The notes: a model not told the origin generated them from the sequence alone. Positions 25,900 through 35,350 are shown, counted from the stretch's first letter. The stretch is DNA of 64,000 bases from Sphingosinicella ginsenosidimutans (GCF_007995055.1 NZ_VOQQ01000001.1:2277001-2341000), one strand, 5' to 3'. Made by a program: numbers and translations.

Positions 25900-26622
25900 A
25901 TGCGCGTTCTGGCTTTGTCGTCCCAGAAGGGCGGATCGGGCAAGACGACCCTTTCCGGGCATCTCGCCGTCCAGGCGCAGCGCGCGGGCTACGGCCCCGT
26001 CTGCCTCATCGACATCGACCCGCAAGGCTCGCTCGCCGATTGGTGGAACGAGCGCGAGGATGAAGCGCCCGCCTTCGCCCAGACCACGGTCGCGCGGCTC
26101 GGTGCGGATCTCGAGGTGCTCCGCCAGCAGGGCTTCCGCCTCGCCGTCATCGATACGCCGCCGGCGATCACCATGGCGATCCAGAGCGTCATCCAGGTCG
26201 CCGAGCTGATCGTCATCCCGACCCGCCCGAGCCCGCACGATCTGCGCGCCGTCGGGGCCACGGTCGATCTGTGCGAGCGCGCCGGCAAGCCGCTCATCTT
26301 CGTCGTCAACGCCGCGACGCCCAAGGCGAAGATCACCTATGAAGCCGCGGTCGCGCTGTCGCAGCACGGCACGGTCGCCCCGGTCACCGTCCACCACCGC
26401 ACCGATTTCGCCGCCTCGATGATCGACGGGCGCACCGTGATGGAGGTCGATCCGGGCTGCAAATCGGCGGCCGAGGTCCAGGAATTGTGGTCCTATATCG
26501 CCGACCGGCTCGAAAAGAATTTCCGCCGCACCGTCTTCGCGGCGCCGACCGCGAGCGTCCCCCACGCGATCCAGCAGCAGCGTCCCGCGTCCGGCTTCGG
26601 CCGCCGCGTGATGGGCCAGTGA
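25900..26622 (+). CDS. ParA family ATPase
   Basis: Deviant Walker ATPase of 240 residues, of the kind that positions DNA or protein cargo on the nucleoid or membrane. The P-loop is ALSSQKGGSGKTTLSGHLA (signature lysine in KGGSGKT), followed by CLIDIDPQGSLADWW and VIDTPPAITMAIQSV (Walker B). The C-terminal tail (about 30 residues, QQQRPASGFGRRVMGQ) is basic and disordered-looking. The start is the ATG with GAGGATC before it; an open frame continues upstream through the promoter. It heads an operon with an RHH-type gene and a TPR/SPOR gene. No parB or parS is visible, so this is probably not the chromosomal partition locus. Confidence 0.9.
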   Translation: MRVLALSSQKGGSGKTTLSGHLAVQAQRAGYGPVCLIDIDPQGSLADWWNEREDEAPAFAQTTVARLGADLEVLRQQGFRLAVIDTPPAITMAIQSVIQVAELIVIPTRPSPHDLRAVGATVDLCERAGKPLIFVVNAATPKAKITYEAAVALSQHGTVAPVTVHHRTDFAASMIDGRTVMEVDPGCKSAAEVQELWSYIADRLEKNFRRTVFAAPTASVPHAIQQQRPASGFGRRVMGQ

Positions 26623-26635
26623 CGGGGAGGCGGCG

Positions 26636-27217
26636 ATGATCAACGAAGCCCGCCCCTACGCGTCCTTGTCCTCCGGCCTCCTCGCCCGCAAGGGCACCGC
26701 CCGGCCGGCGATGCGCCCCCAAGGCTATTCGGGGTTCGAGGATCTCGGCTGGAACGACATGGGCGGCCATGTCGCCCCGCCGGTCGATCCCGAGGCCGAG
26801 ACGGCGATCGCCGAACATGTGCCGAGCTCGATCGCGGCGCTGACGCCGATGTCGCGCGGCGACGAGCCGCCGGTCGCCGCGCAGCAGCGCGCGATCGCCG
26901 AGAGCTTCGAGGGAGCGATCGAGCCTGACGACGAGCCGGCGTCGGCCGAGGCGCCGGAGCCCGCCGTCGCGCCCGCCGAGATCGTGCCGCTGCCCAAGCG
27001 CGCGCCCAGGGCGAAGGCGCTTCCCGAGGGCAAGAAGGCCGCCTTCACGCTGCGGCTCGATGCCGAGCGCCACCTGCGGCTGCGGCTCGCCTGTGCCGTG
27101 ACCGGCCGGTCGGCGCAGCAGATCGTGACCGCCGCGCTCGACGAGGCGCTCGCGACCATTCCAGAGATCGAAACCATGGCGGCGCGGCTGCCCGCCAAGG
27201 GCCGCAACCGCGGCTGA
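26636..27217 (+). CDS. ParA-operon partner with C-terminal ribbon-helix-helix-like domain
   Basis: Protein of 193 residues, not assigned to a named family. The first 130 residues are low-complexity, acidic and proline-rich. Residues about 132-180 (KKAAFTLRLDAERHLRLRL, TGRSAQQIVTAALDEALA) read as a beta strand and two helices like MetJ/Arc or CopG DNA-binding domains. It lies 13 bases after parA with a strong GGGGAGG site. In plasmid systems ParA often pairs with an RHH protein that acts as centromere binder and repressor; here it may be the adaptor between ParA and its cargo (inference). Confidence 0.68.
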   Translation: MINEARPYASLSSGLLARKGTARPAMRPQGYSGFEDLGWNDMGGHVAPPVDPEAETAIAEHVPSSIAALTPMSRGDEPPVAAQQRAIAESFEGAIEPDDEPASAEAPEPAVAPAEIVPLPKRAPRAKALPEGKKAAFTLRLDAERHLRLRLACAVTGRSAQQIVTAALDEALATIPEIETMAARLPAKGRNRG

Positions 27218-27240
27218 ACCGGAAACCGAGGGACAGGAAC

Positions 27241-28677
27241 ATGGATGGGATCGCCACCAAGCTCGCCACCTCGACGCTGATCGTCGCGCTGGTGATGACC
27301 GGAAGCGCCGGCCCGTCGGAAGCGATGCGCCGCGGCATGGACGTGAGCCAGGCGACCAGCCAGAGCGATCGCCAGGCCGCCGATTTCGCCGAACAGGGTG
27401 CGCGCGCGCTTCAGCAGGGCCAGCTTTCGGCCGCGCTGACGGCGATGGAGCAGGCGGTGGCGCTGTCGCCGCGCGACGCCGGCTACCGGCTGACGCTCGC
27501 CGACCTCTATCTGAAGAGCGGCCGCTTTGAATCGGCTCGCACCACCTATGCGGACGTGCTCGAGCTCGATCCGGACCGGGTTCGCGCCGGCCTCGGCTAT
27601 GCGCTGACCCAGATCGCGCTCGGCCATCCGCGCGCCGCCGTGACCCAGCTCGACATTTTCGCCGATCGCGGTTCGGCCGCCGATATCGGCCTCGCTTATG
27701 CGCTGGCCGGCGAGACGGCCAAGGCGATCCGGATGCTGGAGCCAGCCGCGCGAGCGACCGGCGCCGACGCACGGACCCGCCAGAATCTCGCGCTCGCTTA
27801 TGCGCTTGCCGGCGACTGGCGCCGCGCCCGCGCGGTCGCCGCGCAGGACATCTCGCCGCGCGACCTTCCGGCGCGGATGGAACAATGGGCCGCGATGGCC
27901 CGCCCCGACAGCGGCCAGACCAGGGTCGCCGGCCTGCTCGGCGTGAGCCCGGTCGCCGATTCCGGCCAGCCGGTGCGGCTCGCCCTCAACACCGACCCGC
28001 AGGTCCGCACCGCCGCGGCCGATCCGATGCCGGCGGCGCCGGCTCCGGTGGTGACGCAGGCCCCGGCGGCGCCGGTCGCGCTGGCATCGGCCGCGCCGGC
28101 CCCGGCCCCGGCCGATCCGGATTGGGGCGCGGCGCCTTCGCCGGCCCAGCCGACCCAGATCGCCGAGGCCGCGCCGGCCGAAGCGCCGACCTATTATACG
28201 CCGGCGCCGGCGCCGCGCCCGGCCGAAAGCCCGGCGCAGGTGCGCTATGCCGCCGCCGCGGCGACGCTCGATCGCCCCGCTCCGCATCTCGTGCGCGCCG
28301 TCCAGAGCACGCTTCCGCCCGCGCCGATCTTCCGCCGCGCCAATCCGGCCGCGCCGGTCCGCGCCGGCAACAGCCCCTATGTCGTCCAGCTCGGCGCCTT
28401 TTCGAACGAGGCCAATGCCGAGCGCGCCTGGCTCGGCGTCGCGCGGCGCTATGGGCTGAGCGGCCGCGCGCCGCTGACCACGACGATCCAGGTCAACGGC
28501 CGCACCATGCATCGCGTGTCGATCGCCGGCTTCGCCGGGCAGGGGGATGCGGCGCGGCTGTGCGGCGCGATCCGTTCGCAGGGCGGCGCCTGTTTCGTGC
28601 GGACCAATGCGGGCGACGCCTCGATCCGCTGGGCCGCCCGCTACGCGCCGAACGCGCGGCGGCAGCGCGACGTCTAG
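27241..28677 (+). CDS. TPR and SPOR-domain envelope protein
   Basis: Exported protein of 478 residues, third gene of the parA operon with a clear GAGGGACAGGAAC site. An N-terminal signal or anchor (LATSTLIVALVMTGSAGPSEA) precedes TPR-like repeats at about residues 45-220 (ARALQQGQLSAALTAMEQAVALSP, RLTLADLYLKSGRFESARTTYADVLELDP, GLAYALAGETAKAIRMLEPA). A long alanine/proline linker (about 260-370) leads to a SPOR domain (YVVQLGAFSNEANAERAWLGV ... TMHRVSIAGFAGQGDAARLC). It likely sits in the periplasm at septal peptidoglycan; how it links to the cytoplasmic ParA is unclear. Confidence 0.85.
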   Translation: MDGIATKLATSTLIVALVMTGSAGPSEAMRRGMDVSQATSQSDRQAADFAEQGARALQQGQLSAALTAMEQAVALSPRDAGYRLTLADLYLKSGRFESARTTYADVLELDPDRVRAGLGYALTQIALGHPRAAVTQLDIFADRGSAADIGLAYALAGETAKAIRMLEPAARATGADARTRQNLALAYALAGDWRRARAVAAQDISPRDLPARMEQWAAMARPDSGQTRVAGLLGVSPVADSGQPVRLALNTDPQVRTAAADPMPAAPAPVVTQAPAAPVALASAAPAPAPADPDWGAAPSPAQPTQIAEAAPAEAPTYYTPAPAPRPAESPAQVRYAAAAATLDRPAPHLVRAVQSTLPPAPIFRRANPAAPVRAGNSPYVVQLGAFSNEANAERAWLGVARRYGLSGRAPLTTTIQVNGRTMHRVSIAGFAGQGDAARLCGAIRSQGGACFVRTNAGDASIRWAARYAPNARRQRDV

Positions 28678-28708
28678 GCTTCGGGACGCTTCATCGCGAT
28701 CCCTCTGG

Positions 28709-28743
28709 AGGGCGGCCGGCGGCCAAGGCCGGCCGCCCTTTTT
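28709..28743 (+). terminator. Rho-independent terminator of the parA operon
   Basis: AGGGCGGCCGGC (28709-28720) pairs perfectly with GCCGGCCGCCCT (28728-28739) around a seven-base loop and is followed by five Ts. It lies 32 bases after the TPR/SPOR stop. Confidence 0.9.
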
Positions 28744-28789
28744 GGCATCTGCGAGTCCTCCCTGTCGCCGCGAAGCGGTGATGGGAGGC

Positions 28790-28880
28790 TGGTGGAGGGG
28801 GCTCGGGCGCCCGAATGGCCCTCCACCATGCTTCGCATGGTCCCCCTCCCCATGAAGCTTTGCTTCACGGGGAGGATCGG
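28790..28880. repeat. Multi-hairpin intergenic repeat, copy A
   Basis: Three stem-loops in a row: TGGTGGAGGG pairing with CCCTCCACCA, then ACCATGC-TTC-GCATGGT, then CCTCCCCATGAAGC pairing with GCTTCACGGGGAGG. A copy about 80% identical lies at 56555-56645. Both sit directly after the stop of a minus-strand gene (here pyrB at 28882), so the structure may end or stabilise that transcript. Confidence 0.75.
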
Positions 28881-28881
28881 G

Positions 28882-29814
28882 TCAGCGCCGCGCTCTCGTC
28901 AGGAGATCGAGGCAGGCCATTCGGACGGCGACGCCATATTCCACCTGCTCCAGCACTGCCGAACGGGCTGGATCGTCGGCGAGGTCGCCGTCGATCTCCA
29001 CCCCCCGGTTCATCGGGCCGGGGTGCATGACGATGGCGTGCGGCGCGGCGCCGGCGAGGCGGGCGCGGGTGAGGCCGTAGCGGGCGTGATAATCGCCGAG
29101 CGCGTCGTCGAGCCCGGCCTCCAGCCGCTCGCGCTGGATACGCAGCATCATCACCACGTCGGCGCCGGCAATGCCTTCGTCGAAATCGGTGAAGGCGGCG
29201 ACTCCCTCGGGCAGCGCGGCGGGGAGCAGGGCCCGCGGCCCGACCAGCCTGAGCTCGGCGCCGAGCAGCGGCAGCGCGCGGATGTTGGAGCCGGCGACGC
29301 GGCTGTGGCGGATGTCGCCGCAGATCGCGACCTTCAGCCCCTCGATCCGGCCGAAGCGGCGGCGGATGGTGAGCGCGTCGAGCAGCGCCTGCGTCGGATG
29401 CTCGCCCTGGCCGTCGCCCGCATTGATCACCGGGCAATCGACATGGGCGGCGACCTCGGCCGCGGCGCCGTTCGCCTCGTGCCGGATGACGATGAGATCG
29501 GGGCGCATCGCGTTCAGCGTCTGCGCGGTATCGATCAGGCTCTCGCCCTTGCGGACGCTGGAGGCGGCGGGATGGAAGCTCGACACCTGCGCGCCGAGCC
29601 TTTTGCCCGCGATCTCGAACGAGAAGAGCGTGCGCGTGGAATTTTCGAAAAAGGCGTTGATCTGGGTCAGCCCGGCGAGCCGGCCATCGGCCTTGCGCTT
29701 GCCGCGGTTGAAATCGATCCAGGGCTCGGCCTCGTCGAGGATCGAATTGATATCGGTGGCGGAAAGGCCCTCGATCCCGAGCAGGTGAGGGTGGGGAAAG
29801 GCGGGCGCGGACAT
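28882..29814 (-). CDS. pyrB: Aspartate carbamoyltransferase catalytic subunit
   Basis: Second step of pyrimidine synthesis: carbamoyl phosphate plus aspartate gives carbamoyl-aspartate. 310 residues from the ATG (a TTG directly before it is possible). The carbamoyl phosphate motif is [20 protein letters not shown], followed by [48 protein letters not shown] and [11 protein letters not shown]. It lies 12 bases after ruvX. No pyrC or regulatory pyrI subunit is next to it. Confidence 0.96.
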   Translation of the reverse strand: MSAPAFPHPHLLGIEGLSATDINSILDEAEPWIDFNRGKRKADGRLAGLTQINAFFENSTRTLFSFEIAGKRLGAQVSSFHPAASSVRKGESLIDTAQTLNAMRPDLIVIRHEANGAAAEVAAHVDCPVINAGDGQGEHPTQALLDALTIRRRFGRIEGLKVAICGDIRHSRVAGSNIRALPLLGAELRLVGPRALLPAALPEGVAAFTDFDEGIAGADVVMMLRIQRERLEAGLDDALGDYHARYGLTRARLAGAAPHAIVMHPGPMNRGVEIDGDLADDPARSAVLEQVEYGVAVRMACLDLLTRARR

Positions 29815-29826
29815 CAAAGCCGTGCC

Positions 29827-30300
29827 TTAGGGGGCGTCCCCCAGTCCCGCAAGCATGTCGATCGCGCCCTGGAGGATGTAGGCGGCGGCCATCTTGTCGA
29901 CGAGCTCGGCGCGGCGGGCGCGGCTCGCGTCGGCCTCGATCAGCGCGCGGGTGACCGCCTGGGTCGACCAGCGTTCGTCCCACAGCAGGATCGGCAGGTG
30001 GAGCGGGGCGAGATTGCGGGCGAAGGCGCGGACCGATTGGGTGCGCGGGCTTTCGCTGCCGTCGAGGCTCAGGGGCAGGCCGACGACCAGACCGCGCACC
30101 GCCTGATGCGCGGCGAGGGTGCGAAGCGATTCCATGTCCTTGGCGAATTTGGTCCGGCGGATCGTCTCGGCGGGGCTGGCGATCGTCCAGGCCGAATCGC
30201 ACAGCGCGAGGCCGATCGTCTTCGTGCCGACATCGAGGCCGAGGAGGCGGCCCTTGAGCGGCAGCGCGGCGGCGAAGGCGGCGGGATCGGCAACGATCAT
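29827..30300 (-). CDS. ruvX: Putative pre-16S rRNA nuclease, YqgF/RuvX family
   Basis: RNase H-like nuclease of 157 residues, implicated in 16S rRNA 5'-end maturation (earlier considered a Holliday-junction resolvase). Motifs are [17 protein letters not shown] (first catalytic Asp), [24 protein letters not shown] and [26 protein letters not shown]. The ATG at 30300 overlaps the stop of the DUF3089 gene (ATGA). Longer in-frame starts would lie inside that gene. Confidence 0.93.
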   Translation of the reverse strand: MIVADPAAFAAALPLKGRLLGLDVGTKTIGLALCDSAWTIASPAETIRRTKFAKDMESLRTLAAHQAVRGLVVGLPLSLDGSESPRTQSVRAFARNLAPLHLPILLWDERWSTQAVTRALIEADASRARRAELVDKMAAAYILQGAIDMLAGLGDAP

Positions 30301-31430
30301 CGGCCGCGCCAGGCCGCCAGCCGGCGCGCGGCATCGGCGCGGATGTTCGCCCAGAAGAGCGCGTAATCGTAGACGTGGTAATTGTTGCCGGGCAGCACGT
30401 AATTGCCCATCGGCGGCAACGAGGCGACCGTCCCGACGAGGAGGAAGCCGCGCAGGTCGCAGCGGGCCGAGACGGCGTGCGGGCGGATCGTGCCGTCGCT
30501 GAAATCCTCGCTCGGCACCAGCGTCCCGGCATCGGCGTTCATCGAGGCCGCGCCGCCGCGCCGGCCGGTCAGCGGGTTGACGCACAGCATCGGCGATCCG
30601 GCCCGCGGTCCAGCCGGCCCGCGCGAGGCATCGTAGCGATCGGTGATCTGGCTGGGATCGGCGGGCTCGGCAAAGCTCTGCCACGAAAGGATGCAGCGCG
30701 CCTGATCGGGCCGCTGGCAGGCGGGAAGGCCGAGCGCCGGCAGGTCCGCGGTCTCCGAAATGGGCCAGCCGATCACATAGGCCGCGACGATCCGGTTCGC
30801 CTCGGGCGCGCCGCGGATTCGATCGGCGAGGAGGCGCATCAGATGGTAGCTGCCCTGGCTGTGCGCGGCGAGGATGATCGGCCGGTCCGCCGGCGCCTCG
30901 CGGATGAATTCCTCATAGGCGGCGCGCACGTCGCGATAGGCGAAATCCAGCGCACGCCGGGCATTGGCCTGATCGGTGAGGAAGGCGCCGAAGGTCGCCT
31001 GGCGATATTTGGGCGCCCAGACCGCGCCGATGCCGTTGAAGGCGCTCGCATCGCCGCGAACGAACAGGCGGGCGCGATCCTGCGATTCGCGATCGTCGAT
31101 CGGCGCGTTCCAGGCCGATCGCTCCATGAACGAGGTCGGGTGGATGAAGAAGACCGACACCCGCGGCGTGCCGGTCGCGCTGAAGCCGTGCGGGGTCCAC
31201 AGCGACGGGTTGTTCGGAATGTCCGGCCGCGCGATCCACAGCGATTCGTCGCGATAATTCGCGCCGGCCGGCATCGCGACCTCGTGGAAGTCGCCCCGCG
31301 GCACCAGCGCGAGCCGCATCAGGTCCTTTTCGAACAGGCGATAGGCAAGCGCCCCCGCCATGAACAGGACGGTAAGCCCCGCCACGATCCACAGGAAGCG
31401 CACCGCCGGGTGTGATCTTTTCCTCGCCAC
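30297..31430 (-). CDS. DUF3089 alpha/beta-hydrolase family protein
   Basis: Membrane-anchored hydrolase-like protein of about 377 residues. One N-terminal helix ([21 protein letters not shown]) is followed by a DUF3089 domain: [23 protein letters not shown], the nucleophile elbow [17 protein letters not shown] (AHSQG) and AYVIGWPIS. Its substrate is unknown; the family is common in sphingomonads. I favour the GTG at 31430; a TTG four codons upstream is possible. Its stop overlaps the ruvX start, so DUF3089-ruvX-pyrB may be one transcript. Confidence 0.8.
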   Translation of the reverse strand: MARKRSHPAVRFLWIVAGLTVLFMAGALAYRLFEKDLMRLALVPRGDFHEVAMPAGANYRDESLWIARPDIPNNPSLWTPHGFSATGTPRVSVFFIHPTSFMERSAWNAPIDDRESQDRARLFVRGDASAFNGIGAVWAPKYRQATFGAFLTDQANARRALDFAYRDVRAAYEEFIREAPADRPIILAAHSQGSYHLMRLLADRIRGAPEANRIVAAYVIGWPISETADLPALGLPACQRPDQARCILSWQSFAEPADPSQITDRYDASRGPAGPRAGSPMLCVNPLTGRRGGAASMNADAGTLVPSEDFSDGTIRPHAVSARCDLRGFLLVGTVASLPPMGNYVLPGNNYHVYDYALFWANIRADAARRLAAWRGR

Positions 31431-31469
31431 CCGCGCGTCCAAGCCGATGCGGGGCCCGCTGGCAAGGGG

Positions 31470-32126
31470 TCAGGCGGCTTCGACGCCCTCCAGCAGCCTG
31501 TCCCAGCCGGTCGCGGCCATGCTCGGCCGCGCGCGCATCCGGCTCAGCCAGGCGCCCAACGCGGGATGGGGGGCAAGAATCGCCTCGCCCTCCGCGCACT
31601 GGGCGAAATAATCGAGGTGCGGGACGAGCATCAGATCGGCGAGCGAGACGGCCTCGCCGGCCATATAGGGTTGCCCTCCGATCAGCTCGGCGATCGCGGC
31701 GACGCATTTCTCCGCCGCCGGGATGGCCGGCGGGATCGTGCTTTCGTCGATCGGAATGCCGAACTTCGGCGCCACGATCCGGGCGAAGGTGATCGCGCCG
31801 CTCACCTCCGGCCGGACATGGGCATTGGTGATGCTGATGAGCTGATCCATCCGCGCGGCCTGCTTCGGATCGTCGGGCACCAGCGGCGGCGCGCTGAGGA
31901 CCCGATCGAGATAGCGAAGGATCGCGTGCGTCTCGTAGAGCCGGAAATCGCCGTCGAGGAGGACGGGGATCTTCCCGAACGGCTGGAGCGCCAGATAGTC
32001 GGGGGTCTTGTTGTGGCCCATGCCCATGGCCTGGAGCCGCCAATCGGCGCCTTTCTCCTCGAGCGTCAGCAGAACCGCGCGCACATAGGGGCTGCCCGGA
32101 ACGCCGTGAACGGTGAAGCGGCTCAT
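31470..32126 (-). CDS. Glutathione S-transferase family protein
   Basis: Cytoplasmic GST-like protein of 218 residues. The thioredoxin-like N-terminal domain reads SRFTVHGVPGSPYVRAVLLTLEEKG, with the cis-Pro in FGKIPVLLDGD and the glutathione-binding YETHAILRYLD. The helical C-terminal domain contains AGEAVSLADLMLVPHLDYF. Third gene of the ArsR-SRPBCC-GST operon, overlapping the SRPBCC gene by ATGA. It probably handles an electrophile sensed by that operon; the substrate is unknown. Confidence 0.92.
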   Translation of the reverse strand: MSRFTVHGVPGSPYVRAVLLTLEEKGADWRLQAMGMGHNKTPDYLALQPFGKIPVLLDGDFRLYETHAILRYLDRVLSAPPLVPDDPKQAARMDQLISITNAHVRPEVSGAITFARIVAPKFGIPIDESTIPPAIPAAEKCVAAIAELIGGQPYMAGEAVSLADLMLVPHLDYFAQCAEGEAILAPHPALGAWLSRMRARPSMAATGWDRLLEGVEAA

Positions 32127-32587
32127 TGCGCCGTCGCCTTCGCTGCGAAATCGGTGAAGCGGGCGAAAACGCCTGGCCAGCCATTGCCGAGCTTTTCGGC
32201 AATCTCGCGCGCCCGCGCGCCGAGACGTTCGAGATGGCGGTGCTCCAGCGTGACGCGGGTGCCGTCGCCTTCCGGCTCGAAGGTGATCTCCAGCTCGGTC
32301 TCCAGCTTCGGATCATAAGTGAAATCGGGGCCGAGCCGCCAGGCGAGCAGCAGCCGATGCGGCGGCGCCCATTCGATGACATTTCCCCACATCGTCTCGT
32401 TGCCGTCGGCATCGCGTTCGAACCAGCGGCCGCCGGGCATCGGCTCGATCACGATCGCCTCGTGCGGCTTGTTGCCCACGGTCTTGCCGCGGGCCCACCA
32501 TTCGCCCATCAGCTCGGCGAAGAGCGAAAAGGCGCGGGCCGGAGGCACGTCGACGACAGCCGATTGAACGATGGGGGCAATGGTCAC
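32123..32587 (-). CDS. SRPBCC (AHSA1-like) domain protein
   Basis: Small START/Bet v1-like ligand-binding protein of 154 residues (VDVPPARAFSLFAELMGEWWARG, GGRWFERDADGNETMWGNVIEW, LEITFEPEGDGTRVTLEHRHLE). Such proteins are often encoded with ArsR regulators. The GTG at 32587 overlaps the ArsR stop as GTGA; the frame is open further upstream only across the ArsR gene. Ligand unknown. Confidence 0.88.
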   Translation of the reverse strand: MTIAPIVQSAVVDVPPARAFSLFAELMGEWWARGKTVGNKPHEAIVIEPMPGGRWFERDADGNETMWGNVIEWAPPHRLLLAWRLGPDFTYDPKLETELEITFEPEGDGTRVTLEHRHLERLGARAREIAEKLGNGWPGVFARFTDFAAKATAQ

Positions 32588-32913
32588 GTCTGCTTCTCCT
32601 CCTCGGAAATCCGGTCGGCAAAGGCCTTGAAGGCGCCGAGCTGCTCGGCCCAGAGACCATCGAGCCAGGCGCGGATCGCGCCGATCCCGGCGGGATCGAT
32701 GCGGTAGATCCGGCGGGTGCCATTGGCTTCGTCGGTCACCAGGCCCGCCTCCTTGAGGACGCGCAGGTGCTGCGACACTGCCGGGCGGCTCACCGGCAAC
32801 CCCTCGGCGAGCGCGCCGACCGCGGACGGACGCCGGGCAAGGCGCTCGAAAATCGCCCGGCGCGTCGGATCGGCGAGGCTGGCGAGCGCGGCCGTGGCAG
32901 TTCCGTTCGTCAT
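32584..32913 (-). CDS. ArsR family transcriptional regulator
   Basis: Winged-helix repressor of 109 residues: ALASLADPTRRAIFERLARRPSAVGALA followed by the recognition region PVSRPAVSQHLRVLKEAGLV and the wing DEANGTRRIYRID. No metal-binding Cys cluster is seen, so it is of the non-metal type usually encoded with SRPBCC partners. First gene of its operon; direct repeats in front of it are a likely operator, so it is probably autoregulated. Confidence 0.94.
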   Translation of the reverse strand: MTNGTATAALASLADPTRRAIFERLARRPSAVGALAEGLPVSRPAVSQHLRVLKEAGLVTDEANGTRRIYRIDPAGIGAIRAWLDGLWAEQLGAFKAFADRISEEEKQT

Positions 32914-32937
32914 GACTTACCGTTAGTATTGACTTAC
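32913..32937 (-). promoter_or_regulatory. Direct-repeat operator/promoter of the ArsR operon
   Basis: TGACTTAC occurs at 32913-32920 and again at 32930-32937, 17 bases apart, directly at the ArsR start codon. On the minus strand this reads GTAAGTCA twice. The region is AT-rich compared with its surroundings. The spacing of nearly two helical turns suits two dimers on one face of the DNA. Confidence 0.45.
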
Positions 32938-33011
32938 ACAATCGTCAAGCGGGTTGTGCCGCCTCGAGCGGTCGGGCAATTGCGAGTCCGGAACGAAGAG
33001 GGAGTGCCTGC

Positions 33012-33500
33012 ATGAAAGAGCTGGTTATTGTCGCAATCGCCGCCCTTGCGGCGCTGCCGCTGGCCGCGCAGCCTGCCGGGCCGGCCGGCCCGATCACGCT
33101 CGATGTCCAATATACGCCGGCCGCGGCCGCATCGATTGCGCGCAACCATTATCCGATGCGGGTCTTCCTGAGCTTCGACGGCGATCCGGTGCCGGCCCAC
33201 CGCCGCGACGTCGACGAGATATCGGAGACGATCGATCTCGGCATGTCGCCGCCGCAGACGATCCCGTCGACGGCCGGGGCGCACCCGGTTCCGCTCGCCG
33301 GGCTCAACCGCGCGCGGCTTTCCTGGGTGCGCGAGGCGCGCGTTTCCGTCAGCGTCGCGCCCTTTCTGACCGACGCGCAGATCCGCAATGCACGGGCGGC
33401 CGACACGATCATCTGCCAGAGCCCGGCCCAGATGAGCATCGCCCGGGCGACCGCGCAGCCGCTGCCGATCATCTGCCGGACGATGCCGGAGACGCGCTGA
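33012..33500 (+). CDS. Hypothetical secreted protein
   Basis: Unrecognised exported protein of 162 residues. The signal peptide is MKELVIVAIAALAALPLAAQP, followed by a short domain (ITLDVQYTPAAAASIARNHY, PAHRRDVDEISETIDLGM, ARVSVSVAPFLTDAQIRNAR). A GAGGGAGTGCCTGC stretch before the ATG supports the start. It is divergent from the ArsR operon and upstream of gatC by 84 bases; no functional link is evident. Confidence 0.72.
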   Translation: MKELVIVAIAALAALPLAAQPAGPAGPITLDVQYTPAAAASIARNHYPMRVFLSFDGDPVPAHRRDVDEISETIDLGMSPPQTIPSTAGAHPVPLAGLNRARLSWVREARVSVSVAPFLTDAQIRNARAADTIICQSPAQMSIARATAQPLPIICRTMPETR

Positions 33501-33584
33501 CGGCGCGGCTTCTTGCCGCAGTGCAGCGGGGATGCTAGCCGCCATCGCGGGCCGCGCGCCGGCCCACGACAGCAAAAGGCCCCT

Positions 33585-33872
33585 ATGTCCGTCGATACCG
33601 CAACCGTTCGCCATATCGCGAAGCTCGCCCGCATCGCCGTCACCGACGCCGAGGTCGAATCGCTCGCGCCCGAGCTTTCCAACATTCTCGGCTGGATCGA
33701 GCAACTCGGGGAGGTCGATGTCTCCGGGGTCGCGCCGATGACGGCGGTCATCCCCAACAGGCTGCGCCTGCGCGAGGACGAAGTGACCGATGGCGGCATC
33801 CGCGAGGACGTGCTGAAGAACGCGCCGGTCGCCGAACACGGCTTCTTCGCGGTGCCGAAGGTGATCGAATGA
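33585..33872 (+). CDS. gatC: Aspartyl/glutamyl-tRNA amidotransferase subunit C
   Basis: Small subunit of 95 residues that stabilises the GatA-GatB complex making Gln-tRNA and Asn-tRNA by transamidation. Family phrases are [55 protein letters not shown] and [20 protein letters not shown]. The ATG at 33585 gives the standard length. Its stop overlaps the gatA start (ATGA). Confidence 0.96.
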   Translation: MSVDTATVRHIAKLARIAVTDAEVESLAPELSNILGWIEQLGEVDVSGVAPMTAVIPNRLRLREDEVTDGGIREDVLKNAPVAEHGFFAVPKVIE

Positions 33873-35350
33873 GCGCGCTGACCGATCTCGGCATCGCGGC
33901 GATCCGCGACGGGGTGAAGGCCGGCGACTTTTCCGCCCGCGACGTGGCCGAGGCGTTCGTCGCCGCGGTCGAGAAGGGGCGGGGGCTCAACGCCTTCGTG
34001 GCCGAGACTCCGGACCATGCGCTCGCCGCCGCCGATGCCGCCGATGCCGCGCGCGCGTCGGGCGACCTGAAGCCGCTGTCGGGCGTGCCGCTCGGCATCA
34101 AGGACCTGTTCGCGACGAAGGGCGTCCAGACCACCGCCGGCAGCCGCATCCTCGAAGGCTTCACGCCGACCTATGAGAGCACGGTCAGCGGCAATCTGTT
34201 CGCCGCCGGCGCCGGGATGCTCGGCAAATTGAACATGGACGAGTTCGCGATGGGCTCGTCCAACGAGACCAGCGGCTATGGGCCGGTGATCTCGCCCTGG
34301 CGGCGAAGCGACGGCGGCAATGCCGCGCTCGCGCCGGGCGGAAGCTCGGGCGGCTCATCGGCCGCAGTCTCGGCGCGGCTCTGCCCCGGCGCGACCGGCA
34401 CCGACACCGGCGGATCGATCCGCCAGCCCGCCGCCTTCACCGGCATCACCGGCATCAAGCCGACCTATGGCCGCTGCTCGCGCTGGGGCGTGGTCGCCTT
34501 CGCGAGCTCGCTCGACCAGGCCGGGCCGATGGCGCGCGACGTGCGCGACTGCGCGATTATGCTCGAGGCGATGGCCGGCTTCGATCCGAAGGATTCGACC
34601 TCGCTCGACCTGCCCGTACCGGCCTGGGAGGCGACGCTGTCGCCCGATCTCAGGGGCAAAAGGGTCGGCATCCCGAGGGAATATCGGATCGACGGCGTCC
34701 CCGCCGAGATCGACGCGGTGTGGGACCAGGGCATCGAATGGCTGCGCGACGCCGGCGCCGAGATCGTCGAGGTCTCGCTGCCGCACACGAAATATGCGCT
34801 GCCGACCTATTACATCATCGCGCCGGCCGAGGCCTCGTCCAACCTCGCCCGCTATGACGGCGTTCGCTACGGCAAGCGCGTCGCGCCTGAGCAGGGCGGC
34901 CTCAACGACATGTACGAGGCGACCCGCGCCGCCGGCTTCGGCGCCGAGGTGAAGCGCCGGATCATGATCGGCACCTATGTGCTTTCCGCCGGCTTCTACG
35001 ACGCCTATTTCAACCAGGCGCAGAAGGTGCGCGCGCTGATCGCCCGCGATTTCGAGGCGGTGTGGGGGCAGTGCGACGTGATCCTCACCCCGACCGCGCC
35101 GAGCGCCGCCTTCGGCCTTGGCGAGAAGACCGCCGATCCGCTCGCCATGTACCTGAACGATGTCTTCGCGGTCCCGGCAAGCCTTGCCGGTCTGCCCGCC
35201 ATGTCGGTGCCGGCCGGGCTCGACGGGCAGGGCCTGCCGCTCGGCCTCCAGATCGTCGGCAAGGCCTTGGACGAACAGGGCGTGCTCGACGCCGGGCTGG
35301 CGATCGAGCAGCGGGCGGGGTTCACGGCGCGGCCGGAGGCGTGGTGGTGA
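33869..35350 (+). CDS. gatA: Glutamyl-tRNA(Gln) amidotransferase subunit A
   Basis: Amidase of 493 residues that releases ammonia from glutamine for transamidation. The Ser-cisSer-Lys machinery is visible: Lys in [14 protein letters not shown], the glycine/serine region [20 protein letters not shown], and [16 protein letters not shown] (cis-Ser and catalytic Ser). The ATG overlaps gatC; the stop overlaps a GTG that starts the inserted membrane-protein gene, so gatA and gatB are no longer adjacent. Confidence 0.97.
   Translation: MSALTDLGIAAIRDGVKAGDFSARDVAEAFVAAVEKGRGLNAFVAETPDHALAAADAADAARASGDLKPLSGVPLGIKDLFATKGVQTTAGSRILEGFTPTYESTVSGNLFAAGAGMLGKLNMDEFAMGSSNETSGYGPVISPWRRSDGGNAALAPGGSSGGSSAAVSARLCPGATGTDTGGSIRQPAAFTGITGIKPTYGRCSRWGVVAFASSLDQAGPMARDVRDCAIMLEAMAGFDPKDSTSLDLPVPAWEATLSPDLRGKRVGIPREYRIDGVPAEIDAVWDQGIEWLRDAGAEIVEVSLPHTKYALPTYYIIAPAEASSNLARYDGVRYGKRVAPEQGGLNDMYEATRAAGFGAEVKRRIMIGTYVLSAGFYDAYFNQAQKVRALIARDFEAVWGQCDVILTPTAPSAAFGLGEKTADPLAMYLNDVFAVPASLAGLPAMSVPAGLDGQGLPLGLQIVGKALDEQGVLDAGLAIEQRAGFTARPEAWW

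Noticed and set aside
25900..27217. Chromosomal parAB-parS locus
   Set aside because: The second gene has no ParB nuclease-like or HTH domain, no parS-like palindrome was seen, and gidA/gidB neighbours are missing.
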